Below, one piece after another: positions 14,966 through 23,378 of a stretch of DNA of 35,432 nucleotides; within the stretch, counting starts at the first letter, position 1; every line of letters starts with the position of its first letter. The stretch lies in the NCBI GenBank assembly GCA_937914675.1, contig CALDOC010000100.1:1-35432 (forward strand). The letters are read 5' to 3'. The stretch is from an uncultured Sulfurimonas sp. (GTDB lineage Bacteria > Campylobacterota > Campylobacteria > Campylobacterales > Sulfurimonadaceae). A model generated the notes under the pieces. That model had not been told where the DNA came from. It made no database searches and worked only from the letters and a program-made list of their open reading frames with translations. Position numbers and translations under genes: made by a program.

Positions 14966-16177
14966 ATGATTCAATCACTCAGAGGAATGAACGATATTTT
15001 AAGTGAAGATTACGAGAGGTTTACGTACTTCATAAACTTGGCGACCAACGTGGCGCAAAGGTATGGTTTTCATTTCATTGAAACTCCACTTTTAGAAGAG
15101 ACGGCTCTTTTTAAACGTAGCGTTGGTGAATCAAGCGACATAGTCGGAAAAGAGATGTATCAATTTATCGATAAAGGCGAGAATGACGTTTGCCTTCGTC
15201 CAGAGGGAACCGCTGGCGTCGTTCGCGCTTTTGTTCAAAAGAAACTAGACAAAGCGGGTGGAATCCACCGTTTTTTTTATCACGGTCCCATGTTTCGCTA
15301 TGAGAGACCTCAAAAAGGACGTTTGAGACAATTTCACCAATTTGGCGTTGAGAGTTTTGGGGTGGATAGCGTTTACGAGGACGCGACTATGATTATGATG
15401 GTTGCAGATATTTTAAAAGCTTGCGGCATTGGATACAGGTTGCAATTAAATTCGCTTGGAGACTCGAATTGCATGCCGGATTATCGTAAAAATTTAATCA
15501 ATTTCATAGAATCCGTAGAAGATGAGATTTGTGAAGATTGCAAGAGAAGAAAACTTACAAACCCCATTCGCGTTTTAGATTGCAAAAATGAGAAATGCCA
15601 AAACCTTTACGCCAAAGCGCCTAAACTTATCAATTCTCTTTGCTCTTCATGTGAAAGCGATTTTAACAAACTTAAGAAAATTCTTACAGACAGCAACATC
15701 GCTTATGAAATAAACTCCAACTTGGTTCGAGGACTTGATTATTATTCTAAAACCGCTTTTGAATTTGTGAGTGACGACATAGGAAGTCAAAGCGCCATCG
15801 CGGGTGGCGGACGTTACGATAAACTTGTGGAATTTTTAGATGGTCGCCCTACTCCAGCCGTTGGTTTTGCCATGGGGATAGAAAGACTGATGGAACTCAT
15901 TGTCATGCCCCAAGCGAAAAGAGATGGTTACTATATTGGCGCGATGGACGAAGAGGCGGTTGACTTGGTTGTGTCTCTTACTCACAGTAAGCGAAATACA
16001 GATAAAGCGACTTGTGACTTTAAAGCGAAAAATCTTAAAAATCATCTAAAAAGCGCAGATAAGGTTAGCGCGAAATATTGCTGCGTTATTGGGACAAATG
16101 AGATAAAAGACGCTACCATATGGGTCAAAGATTTAGAGAGTAAATCCGAAAATGTTATCTTGCTAAAGGATTTTTAA
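14966..16177 (+). CDS. hisS: Histidyl-tRNA synthetase
   Basis: A class II aminoacyl-tRNA synthetase of 403 residues that charges tRNA-His. The N-terminal SLRGMNDIL segment and the motif-2 block MFRYERPQKGRLRQFHQFGVE (which contacts ATP) are clear. The histidine-specific RGLDYYSKTAFEF and GGRYDKL blocks follow, then motif 3 AVGFAMGIERL. The C-terminal anticodon-binding domain is about residues 315-403. A zinc-finger-like cysteine set (CEDCKRR...CKNEKC...CSSCE, about residues 192-232) lies in the insertion domain. It heads a plus-strand operon; its stop directly abuts the next ATG. Confidence 0.97.
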   Translation: MIQSLRGMNDILSEDYERFTYFINLATNVAQRYGFHFIETPLLEETALFKRSVGESSDIVGKEMYQFIDKGENDVCLRPEGTAGVVRAFVQKKLDKAGGIHRFFYHGPMFRYERPQKGRLRQFHQFGVESFGVDSVYEDATMIMMVADILKACGIGYRLQLNSLGDSNCMPDYRKNLINFIESVEDEICEDCKRRKLTNPIRVLDCKNEKCQNLYAKAPKLINSLCSSCESDFNKLKKILTDSNIAYEINSNLVRGLDYYSKTAFEFVSDDIGSQSAIAGGGRYDKLVEFLDGRPTPAVGFAMGIERLMELIVMPQAKRDGYYIGAMDEEAVDLVVSLTHSKRNTDKATCDFKAKNLKNHLKSADKVSAKYCCVIGTNEIKDATIWVKDLESKSENVILLKDF

Positions 16178-17905
16178 ATGGATTTGCTTCAAGCTATATG
16201 GGATTTTTTCATATATTTTATTGAGTTTTTTGTTTTAGCGATATTTGCTGGCGTATTTGCATTATACGTACATGATAAATACGTTCAACGCCAACACGCT
16301 CTTTTAATTAACTATCCGGTGATAGGAAGAATGCGCTATCTTTTTGAAGCTCTTCGCGAACCTCTTCGACAATATTTTGCCGATGAGAGTTTTTATGAGT
16401 CTAAAGATAAAGTTGATTGGGTTTACAAAGCGGCCAAAGATAAGCCAAACTATCAATCTTTCTCGGTAAACCAACCTTTTGCGGGCTCGCGCTTCATTAT
16501 AAAACATGCTTCAAGCGTCTTAAACGAAGATGAAGTCGATGATGACGCTAGCGTTGTCTTTGGTAAAGACAGAGTGTTTCCCTTTGTGTCGAAAACTCCC
16601 ATCATTCGTTCCGCAATGAGCGATGGGAGTTTAAGTCCCGAAGCTATCCGCGCTTTTAGCTTGGCTGGCGTAAATTCCGATTTAACGATAAATACGGGTG
16701 AAGGTGGTTTGACCTCAAATCATTTATTTACTCTTGAACCAGATTTAAAAAACGCAAAATACTTAGAAATCATCAAAAGCACTCCTTTTGCTGAAATCGC
16801 GTTCAAAGTTGGTGATTTTTTCTTTAACAGAAAGATGTCAATGAAATGGTACAGAACCATACTTTTAAACAAAAAAACTCAGAACACTTATATCTACGAT
16901 ACGGCTTCACATGTCTTATTTCGCGTAAACTGGAAAGCTGATTTAGAAGATTTTCCCAAAGAAGTGCCACCAAGCTTGCCAAATATAATTTTTCAAATGA
17001 GTTCCGGTCTCTATGGAGTGAGAGACGAAGATGGAAAGTTTGATGAACTAAGATACCAAAAAACCATGAAATTTTGCAGAATGACTGAAATTAAAATCGC
17101 TCAGGGCGCGAAACAGACTGGGGGGAAACTAGCGGCATCTAAAGTTACGGCGGACATAGCGTATTACAGAGGAGTTCCTGAGGGTAAAAACGTATTTTCT
17201 CCAAATAGATTTCCGCATGCGAACACAACCGAGGAACTTCTTGATTTTGTGGCAAGACTGCAAAAATTATCCAATAAACCCGTTGGCTTCAAAATTGTCA
17301 TATCGGACGCGAAAGCCATTCAAGAATTGGCGGAAGCGATGGCGCAACATAAAAAAGATGGCAAAAACTTGCCAGATTTCATTACAGTGGATAGTGGCGA
17401 AGGAGGAAGCGCCACCGCTCCGTTGGAACTTATGGAGTCGGTTGGATTAACAACGAACAACGCCCTGTACGTTCTCGATACCATACTAAAACAATACGAC
17501 CTCCGCGATGAGATAAAAATCATAGCGAGCGGAAAAATACTTACTCCGGACGACGCCATAATAACTATGTGCATGGGCGCCGACGCCATAGGCATAGCTC
17601 GTGGTTTCATGATGAGTGGCGGGTGCATTCGAGCTCGCATGTGCTCTGGTTTTGGTTCTCATGTTTGTCCAGTTGGGATGGCGACTCAAGATGAAAAAAA
17701 ACGCGCTTCCTATCTTGTCGTAAAAGAGGGAAAAGAGATAGGAAACTATCATAGAAACCTTGTAAAAAGCATGAAAGTCGTTCTCGCGGTCATGGGCTTA
17801 AAAAGCATAAAAGATTTAAATAGAAGCCATTTGACTTTTAAAAATCGCAGTGGTGACATTTATTTCGACATAGATGTTTATTTTCGTCAAAAACTTCATT
17901 TATAG
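16178..17905 (+). CDS. Membrane-anchored FMN-binding glutamate-synthase-family protein
   Basis: A 575-residue protein resembling only the FMN-binding synthase domain of the glutamate synthase large subunit. One hydrophobic segment at about residues 9-31 is followed by a cytoplasmic domain. The TIM-barrel FMN region runs to about residue 510, with the conserved TVDSGEGGSATAPLELMESVG and IIASGKILTPDDAI blocks. Three cysteines at 483, 489 and 497 match the position of the 3Fe-4S cluster in glutamate synthase. The N-terminal glutaminase domain (with its catalytic Cys) is absent, so it cannot use glutamine amide nitrogen alone. The family is often annotated as FMN-binding glutamate synthase, but the reaction is not established. 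It is inserted between hisS and speA with no gap to hisS. Confidence 0.85.
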   Translation: MDLLQAIWDFFIYFIEFFVLAIFAGVFALYVHDKYVQRQHALLINYPVIGRMRYLFEALREPLRQYFADESFYESKDKVDWVYKAAKDKPNYQSFSVNQPFAGSRFIIKHASSVLNEDEVDDDASVVFGKDRVFPFVSKTPIIRSAMSDGSLSPEAIRAFSLAGVNSDLTINTGEGGLTSNHLFTLEPDLKNAKYLEIIKSTPFAEIAFKVGDFFFNRKMSMKWYRTILLNKKTQNTYIYDTASHVLFRVNWKADLEDFPKEVPPSLPNIIFQMSSGLYGVRDEDGKFDELRYQKTMKFCRMTEIKIAQGAKQTGGKLAASKVTADIAYYRGVPEGKNVFSPNRFPHANTTEELLDFVARLQKLSNKPVGFKIVISDAKAIQELAEAMAQHKKDGKNLPDFITVDSGEGGSATAPLELMESVGLTTNNALYVLDTILKQYDLRDEIKIIASGKILTPDDAIITMCMGADAIGIARGFMMSGGCIRARMCSGFGSHVCPVGMATQDEKKRASYLVVKEGKEIGNYHRNLVKSMKVVLAVMGLKSIKDLNRSHLTFKNRSGDIYFDIDVYFRQKLHL

Positions 17906-17914
17906 GATTAATTA

Positions 17915-19744
17915 TTGAAAAATTTCGGTCTTGACATATGGTCAAATAAAAACTTTATTATAGAAGACGGTGAGATAAAACTCAATTATAAGTGTATGCC
18001 CTCACTTTTAGAAATCACGAACGAGATACGATCCAAAGACGTAAAAGGTCCCATCATCCTAAGGTTTCCTCATCTCGTGAAAAGACAGATAAAGACGCTT
18101 TACTCAAACTTTTCAAAAGCTATAGTGGATAACGGCTATAGAGGTAAGTTTCATGCTGTATTTCCTCTAAAAGTAAATCAATTTCCAGCTGCCGTGGAAG
18201 CGATAACTTCTCAGGGAAAAAAATACAATTATGGTCTAGAAGCCGGTAGTAAAGCGGAACTCATTCTTGCTATGAGCAAAACGCCTAGTGGCGCGAATAT
18301 TACCGTCAATGGATTTAAAGATAAAGAGATGTTAACGCTTGGTTTCATAGCCGCCCAAAGCGGTCATAACATTACAGTCACCATAGAAGGTCTTAACGAG
18401 TTGGAAACTATTATTCAAGTGGCTTCAGAGTGCTCTTTAAACGTTCCAAATATTGGCATTAGAGTTAGACTTCATAGCGCTGGAAGTGGCATCTGGGCAA
18501 AAAGTGGAGGAATGGACGCAAAGTTTGGTTTAACTTCTACGGAAATAATCGAAGCCATCAAATTACTCAAAGACGCGAACCTTTTAAATAAACTCAAAAT
18601 GATTCACTTTCATATTGGTTCTCAAATGTCAGACATCGCTCCGCTAAAAAAAGCTCTTCGCGAAGCTGGAAATATTTACGTCCAACTTAAGATGATGGGC
18701 GCGGAGGCTCTTTCTAGTATAAATATTGGAGGAGGATTGGCTGTTGAATACGATCAACATATTTTGTCAAATGAAAGAAATTACTCAATAAACGAGTTTT
18801 CTAGCAGCGTTGTCTTTTTACTTGGCGAAATTATGAACGCCAAAAAAGTGGAACATCCTGATATTTTCACAGAATCCGGTAGATTCATCGTAGCCTCGCA
18901 TGCCATACTTATAACTCCAGTTTTAGAACTTTTTTCACAAGATTATCAAGAAAAACTTTTAAATTTTAAAGAAAAAAATCCACCGCTTATCGAAGAGCTT
19001 ATAGAATTAACTAAACTTTTAAACAATGCAAACTGTATCGAGTATCTTCATGACGCGCTTGATCATATGGAATCGCTTTTTACTCTTTTCGATTTAGGAT
19101 ACATCGATCTTCAAGACCGTTCAAACTCTGAGATTTTAGTACATAACATTATTAAAAAAGCGCTCTATTTAAAATCGGCAAATCCAACGAACGAACTGGA
19201 AGAACTTCAAAGTAAACTACAAGAGAGATACCTTATTAACGCTTCCATTTTTCAAAGTTTACCCGATTATTGGGGATTGGGACAACATTTTCCAGTTATG
19301 CCCATACATCACTTAAACACAACTCCTCTTCGAGCGGCTTCACTTTGGGACATTACCTGTGACAGTGACGGAGAAATAGCGTTTAATCCTGAAAAGCCTT
19401 TATACTTGCATGACGTAAACTTAGATGAAGAAGACTACTTTTTAGCGTTTTTCAATGTTGGAGCCTATCAAGAAACTTTAGGAATGAATCATAACTTGTT
19501 TACCCATCCTAATGAATACACCATAAACGTTACGGACGCAAAATATGAAATAATCAACGAGATAGAATCTAAAAGCATTCTTGACATATTGGACTCTATT
19601 GGCTACAACAAGGACGAAATTTTAAATAAACTTAAAACAGATTTACTGAAAAGTGAATTTATTACAGAAAAAGAAAAGAACGCTACACTTGCTCAATTGG
19701 AAACCTTTATTCAACAAAATGGGTATTTAAGAACTACAAATTAA
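17915..19744 (+). CDS. speA: Biosynthetic arginine decarboxylase
   Basis: A PLP enzyme of 609 residues that converts arginine to agmatine, the first step of the agmatine route to putrescine and spermidine. The FPLKVNQ block carries the PLP-binding lysine Lys86, followed by YGLEAGSKAELILAM. HFHIGSQMSD (about 229-238) and NIGGGLAVEYD (about 268-278) are further barrel motifs, and ESGRFIVASHA (about 325-335) is also conserved. The start codon is TTG, preceded by AGGA that overlaps the stop of the upstream gene; no ATG lies nearby. The cysE gene follows 13 bases later, as in C. jejuni by my recollection. Confidence 0.95.
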   Translation: MKNFGLDIWSNKNFIIEDGEIKLNYKCMPSLLEITNEIRSKDVKGPIILRFPHLVKRQIKTLYSNFSKAIVDNGYRGKFHAVFPLKVNQFPAAVEAITSQGKKYNYGLEAGSKAELILAMSKTPSGANITVNGFKDKEMLTLGFIAAQSGHNITVTIEGLNELETIIQVASECSLNVPNIGIRVRLHSAGSGIWAKSGGMDAKFGLTSTEIIEAIKLLKDANLLNKLKMIHFHIGSQMSDIAPLKKALREAGNIYVQLKMMGAEALSSINIGGGLAVEYDQHILSNERNYSINEFSSSVVFLLGEIMNAKKVEHPDIFTESGRFIVASHAILITPVLELFSQDYQEKLLNFKEKNPPLIEELIELTKLLNNANCIEYLHDALDHMESLFTLFDLGYIDLQDRSNSEILVHNIIKKALYLKSANPTNELEELQSKLQERYLINASIFQSLPDYWGLGQHFPVMPIHHLNTTPLRAASLWDITCDSDGEIAFNPEKPLYLHDVNLDEEDYFLAFFNVGAYQETLGMNHNLFTHPNEYTINVTDAKYEIINEIESKSILDILDSIGYNKDEILNKLKTDLLKSEFITEKEKNATLAQLETFIQQNGYLRTTN

Positions 19745-19757
19745 TTAGGATTCAGCA

Positions 19758-20459
19758 TTGGGATTATATAGTGACATAAAAGAAGATTTTACAAACGCTT
19801 ATAGAAACGACCCCGCTCTAAACTCGAAGGTGGATTTTTTATTTAATTATCCTGGAGTTTGGGCTATAGCATGGTATAGAATAGCGCATAGACTTCATAA
19901 AAACAATTTTAAAAGATTAGCTAGAATGATAATGGGATTGAACCATATTTTCACTCATATAGACATTCACCCAGCAGCGGTTATTGGTCAAAGAGTTTTT
20001 ATAGATCATGGAACGGGCGTGGTTATCGGTGAAACGGCAATCGTAGAAGACGACGTATTGATTTATCAAGGAGTAACCCTAGGCGGAGTTTCGCTCAACC
20101 ATGGAAAGAGACATCCCACTGTAAAAAGAGGCGCGGTTATTGGCGCTGGAGCAAAGATACTTGGAAATATCGTTATTGGAGAATATGCAAAAATTGGAGC
20201 GAATTCCGTTGTGGTAAAACCCGTTCCCGATTGTTCCACCGCGATAGGGATACCAGCTCATGTTATAGAAAAAGGAAGATGCACCGATCCATTTATGCAC
20301 AATATGCTTCCAGACATAAACAAAGAGATGTTTGAGTACCTACTAAAAAGAGTTGCGATTTTGGAACATATTTTAGTTGAAGACAACAAATCAGTTCTTG
20401 AAGAAGATTTAGAACTAGAAGACATTTATGAATCATTTATTAGAGCTATGAAAAACTAG
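19758..20459 (+). CDS. cysE: Serine O-acetyltransferase
   Basis: Transfers acetyl from acetyl-CoA to serine, giving O-acetylserine for cysteine synthesis. The 233-residue protein has an N-terminal helical domain (1-70) and a left-handed beta-helix of hexapeptide repeats (about 75-170). The segment IDHGTGVVIGETA includes the catalytic His-Asp region, and YQGVTLGG, KRHPTVKRGAVIGAGAKILG and GANSVVVKPVP are standard. The start is TTG, with ribosome site AGGA (19747-19750) at 7-base spacing; no alternative ATG exists. It is the last gene of the hisS operon, and its stop codon lies inside a terminator hairpin. Confidence 0.95.
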   Translation: MGLYSDIKEDFTNAYRNDPALNSKVDFLFNYPGVWAIAWYRIAHRLHKNNFKRLARMIMGLNHIFTHIDIHPAAVIGQRVFIDHGTGVVIGETAIVEDDVLIYQGVTLGGVSLNHGKRHPTVKRGAVIGAGAKILGNIVIGEYAKIGANSVVVKPVPDCSTAIGIPAHVIEKGRCTDPFMHNMLPDINKEMFEYLLKRVAILEHILVEDNKSVLEEDLELEDIYESFIRAMKN

Positions 20460-20469
20460 CCTCTTTTTT
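20442..20469 (+). terminator. Intrinsic terminator overlapping the cysE stop codon
   Basis: A 7-bp stem with one bulged C (AGAG and CTA at 20442-20448, paired with 20457-20464) closes an 8-base loop and runs into six T residues. The cysE TAG forms part of the 3' arm. Confidence 0.6.
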
Positions 20470-20504
20470 CAGCTTATATAAACTTATATATACTATTATT
20501 TTAG

Positions 20505-20544
20505 TATAATTTGTCCATTAATTTAACCTATTTAGGTTCAAGGA
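20505..20544 (+). promoter_or_regulatory. aspB promoter, leader palindrome and ribosome site
   Basis: TATAAT (20505-20510) predicts transcription from about 20517. The leader contains AACCTA-TT-TAGGTT (20525-20538), a perfect inverted repeat, and AAGGA (20540-20544) 6 bases before the ATG at 20551. The palindrome could be an operator or a small hairpin next to the ribosome site; I know of no assigned regulator. Confidence 0.5.
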
Positions 20545-20550
20545 CTTATT

Positions 20551-21720
20551 ATGCTAACAAACCGCATTAACACGCTATCCGAATCGATTACAATCGCTAT
20601 CTCAACGCTCGCGCAAGAGTTAAAAGCGCAAGGAAAAGACATATTAAGTTTTTCCGCTGGCGAACCGGATTTTGACACCCCTCAAGTGATTAAAAACGCC
20701 GCTATTGACGCAATAAACAAAGGGTTTACTAAATATACGGCAGTTGATGGCGTACCATCTTTAAAGGCGGCAGTTGCTTTAAAACTCAAACGAGACAATG
20801 GACTCACGTACGCTCCGAATCAAATCATCGTAAATAATGGAGCAAAACATTCTCTATTTAATCTCTTTGCGGCTACCATCCAAAAAGGCGATGAAGTTAT
20901 CATTCCCGCTCCTTATTGGGTTACTTATCCTGAACTTGTACTCTATCATGGCGGAACGGTTGTAGAAATAGAAACGCTTGATGATTCAGGATTTAAAATA
21001 ACTCCCGAACAATTAAAACAAGCCTTAACGCCAAAGACAAAAATGTTAGTTCTCACTTCTCCGTCAAATCCAACGGGCTCGGTTTATTCGAAAGAAGAAT
21101 TAACTGCGCTTGGAAAAATTTTAGAAGGCACAAGCGTAATTGTAGCTAGTGACGAGATGTATGAAAAACTGATTTACACTGGCGCTTTTACTTCTGCGGC
21201 CGCCGTAAGCGAAGATATGTTCAAGCGCACAGTAACCATTAATGGTCTTAGTAAATCTGTCGCTATGACTGGCTGGAGATTTGGGTATATGGCCGCATAT
21301 GACACTGAAATCGTGCAAGCGACTAAAAAACTTCAATCGCAAAGTACTTCAAACATCAACTCAATCACTCAATACGCCGCTATCGCAGGTCTTAATGGTA
21401 GCGCGGATGAAGATATAGAAATGATGCGTCAAGAATTCCTAAAACGTCGTGACGAAGCGGTTAAACTCTTCAACGAAGTGGATGGTCTAAGCGTTCTTAA
21501 ACCAGATGGGGCTTTTTATCTTTTTGTAAACATTAAAGAAGTTAGCAATGATTCGCTTAAATTCTGCAAGGATTTATTGTCTGAGCAAGAAGTGGCCGTA
21601 GTTCCAGGCGTTGGTTTCGGAAGCGAAGGTTATTTTAGATTTAGTTTCGCTACCGACATAGAGAGCATTCGCATAGGAATTAAAAGAATTGAAGAGTTTG
21701 TGAAAGGGCTTAAAAAGTAG
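20551..21720 (+). CDS. aspB: Aspartate aminotransferase, class I (I-gamma type)
   Basis: A PLP-dependent transaminase of 389 residues that interconverts oxaloacetate/glutamate and aspartate/2-oxoglutarate. FSAGEPDFDTP (about residues 34-44) is the N-terminal signature, SPSNPTGSVYS (about 170-180) contains the Asn that contacts PLP, and Lys235 in NGLSKSVAMTGWRFGY is the Schiff-base lysine. RFSFATDIE near the C-terminus has the substrate carboxylate Arg. It follows cysE but has its own promoter. The symbol aspB follows C. jejuni usage as I recall it; other names such as aspC are used for the same family. Confidence 0.92.
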   Translation: MLTNRINTLSESITIAISTLAQELKAQGKDILSFSAGEPDFDTPQVIKNAAIDAINKGFTKYTAVDGVPSLKAAVALKLKRDNGLTYAPNQIIVNNGAKHSLFNLFAATIQKGDEVIIPAPYWVTYPELVLYHGGTVVEIETLDDSGFKITPEQLKQALTPKTKMLVLTSPSNPTGSVYSKEELTALGKILEGTSVIVASDEMYEKLIYTGAFTSAAAVSEDMFKRTVTINGLSKSVAMTGWRFGYMAAYDTEIVQATKKLQSQSTSNINSITQYAAIAGLNGSADEDIEMMRQEFLKRRDEAVKLFNEVDGLSVLKPDGAFYLFVNIKEVSNDSLKFCKDLLSEQEVAVVPGVGFGSEGYFRFSFATDIESIRIGIKRIEEFVKGLKK

Positions 21721-21734
21721 GTAAAACCTACTTT
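21714..21734. terminator. Bidirectional terminator between convergent aspB and the 67-aa gene
   Basis: A perfect 9-bp inverted repeat with a 3-base loop: AAAGTAGGT at 21714-21722 and ACCTACTTT at 21726-21734. It contains both TAG stop codons, aspB at 21718-21720 and the minus-strand gene at 21730-21728. Each strand has T-rich sequence on its exit side. Confidence 0.65.
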
Positions 21735-21931
21735 AAAGCGATTAAAGCTTCAATGACTTCTTCGAGATTATTCATTGGAAGATGTACTTTCCATTCTGGG
21801 GAGTCGGCGTTGCCAGCCAATGAGATGCCAATGCTGGCTACGGTTCCACTTCCAACTCCGTACGGTTCTTCTATTTTTCTTACAGAAATAACGCCTTTTT
21901 TCGTTCCACTTAACGCAATTGTTTTACTCAT
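21728..21931 (-). CDS. Conserved-looking small protein of unknown function (67 aa)
   Basis: A 67-residue soluble protein preceded by a good ribosome site (AAAGGA) and lying 15 bases after lpxD, so it is the last gene of the ilvI-ilvH-lpxD unit. The first half is rich in beta-strand and glycine (EEPYGVGSGTVASIGISLAGN, residues about 21-41, given in part) and the second half reads as strand then helix (WKVHLPMNNLEEVIEALIALK). No Cys, signal peptide or membrane segment is present. I do not recognise the family. The operon position, ribosome site and bidirectional terminator at its stop support it as a real gene. Confidence 0.75.
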   Translation of the reverse strand: MSKTIALSGTKKGVISVRKIEEPYGVGSGTVASIGISLAGNADSPEWKVHLPMNNLEEVIEALIALK

Positions 21932-21946
21932 ATTTATATCCTTTTT

Positions 21947-22897
21947 TTATTTCAACAGTCTAGCTATTTTTACCTGAAGTTTAAGCCATTGCTTATGATC
22001 CATTAATGGAAATCCAGAAAAAGTTTTTCCACTCTCTTTGATATTGTGAGTAACTCCGCTTCTCGCCGCAAAGGTAGAAAATGGCGCTATTTCTAAATGT
22101 CCAGCGAATGCGGCTTGTCCTCCAACTACAACGTTGCGTCCAAGTTTCGTTGAACCAGCGCTTCCTGATTGAGCTACAAACACGGAGTATTCGCCAATTT
22201 CACAATTATGCCCAATCTGAACAAGATTATCAATGCGAACGCCTTTTTTTATCAGCGTTGTTCCAAACACGGCCCGGTCAACGCTTACATTGCTTCCAAT
22301 TTCAACGTCGTCTTCTATTACGACGTTTCCATTTTGATAAATTTTCGTATGTTGCCCCAAGGAGTTCGTGGCAAAGCCAAAACCGTCGGAGCCAATGGCC
22401 GTGTTTGCATGAATTATGCAATCGCTTCCTATCTTGCAATCTCTATAAATGGTCACGCTTGGATAAATAATGGTGTTATCGCCAATAATCGCGTTCGCGC
22501 CAATATATACATGCGACAAAATAGTACAATTCTTTCCAATTTTTGCGCCATTTGCTATTTCCGCTTTGGGAGATATTTTGCTCCCCTCGCCTATCAAGGC
22601 TTTGGGCAAGGAATCGTCTTCTATTGGAGGAGCGAAATATTTTGAAAGAATCGCCATGGAAAGATATGAATTGTCTACGACAAGAGGAAGACAAGCTTTT
22701 GGCAAATGCTCCACTAGAGATTCTGAAAGAATAATGGCGGCGGCCTTCGAATTTTCTATGTCTTTTACGTATTTAGAATTTGACACAAAAGAAATTTCAT
22801 GAGAGTTGGCGTCTTTTAAAGTGTTGATACCGGTTATCTCAATGTCAACACCCTTAAAATCACTCTTTAAAATTTCCGCTATGTAAGATAAAGTCAT
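21947..22897 (-). CDS. lpxD: UDP-3-O-(3-hydroxyacyl)glucosamine N-acyltransferase LpxD
   Basis: The third enzyme of lipid A synthesis; it adds a second hydroxyacyl chain from acyl-ACP to UDP-3-O-acyl-glucosamine. The 316-residue protein has the N-terminal uridine-binding domain (1-100), then a left-handed beta-helix of hexapeptide repeats (about 103-290) and a short C-terminal helix. His230 in QIGHNC and His267 in FAGHLEI correspond to the two catalytic-region histidines of E. coli LpxD. It starts 4 bases after the ilvH stop, so an LPS gene is embedded in a branched-chain amino-acid operon, an arrangement I recall in Campylobacter too. Confidence 0.95.
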   Translation of the reverse strand: MTLSYIAEILKSDFKGVDIEITGINTLKDANSHEISFVSNSKYVKDIENSKAAAIILSESLVEHLPKACLPLVVDNSYLSMAILSKYFAPPIEDDSLPKALIGEGSKISPKAEIANGAKIGKNCTILSHVYIGANAIIGDNTIIYPSVTIYRDCKIGSDCIIHANTAIGSDGFGFATNSLGQHTKIYQNGNVVIEDDVEIGSNVSVDRAVFGTTLIKKGVRIDNLVQIGHNCEIGEYSVFVAQSGSAGSTKLGRNVVVGGQAAFAGHLEIAPFSTFAARSGVTHNIKESGKTFSGFPLMDHKQWLKLQVKIARLLK

Positions 22898-22901
22898 AAG
22901 A

Positions 22902-23378
22902 TTATCTCTCTAGCGCCACAGCGCCACCTCTTACTATCTCTTTTGGATTATAACGTTTAATGATGCTTAAAAAGTTATCGATTCTGTGAGGTTCATCCGC
23001 AACCATCGCTATAACGACGTTATCGCCAACGTTAACTATCTTTCCATTATAGGCTTGACAAAGAGTGCCAATGTCCGTGATGTTCTCAGTTATTGGGAAT
23101 TTAACGAGAGCCATCTCTTTTTCTACAATGTCCGCATGTTCATAAACTTTTAGAACTGGTATAAGCTTATGAAGTTGTTTTGTTATCTGTTCTATAACGC
23201 GAACGGAACCGGCTGTAACAATCGTTAAACGGGAGTATCTCGTGTCTGGAATTGGAGCTACGGTCAACGATGTGATATTATATCCACGTCCAGAGAAAAG
23301 ATTCGTTATACGAGATAAAACGCTCGCTTCATTAATAACTATGACGGAAACTACTCTTCTTTCGCTATTTTCAGTCAT
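22902..23378 (-). CDS. ilvH: Acetolactate synthase small (regulatory) subunit
   Basis: The regulatory subunit of acetohydroxyacid synthase; it binds valine for feedback inhibition and activates the large subunit. The 158-residue protein has an N-terminal ACT domain (about 6-80) beginning VVSVIVINEASVLSRITNLF with the RGYNITSLTV strand, and a C-terminal domain (about 80-158) with VALVKFP and ALER at the end. It shares one base with the end of ilvI (coupled start). Confidence 0.95.
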   Translation of the reverse strand: MTENSERRVVSVIVINEASVLSRITNLFSGRGYNITSLTVAPIPDTRYSRLTIVTAGSVRVIEQITKQLHKLIPVLKVYEHADIVEKEMALVKFPITENITDIGTLCQAYNGKIVNVGDNVVIAMVADEPHRIDNFLSIIKRYNPKEIVRGGAVALER

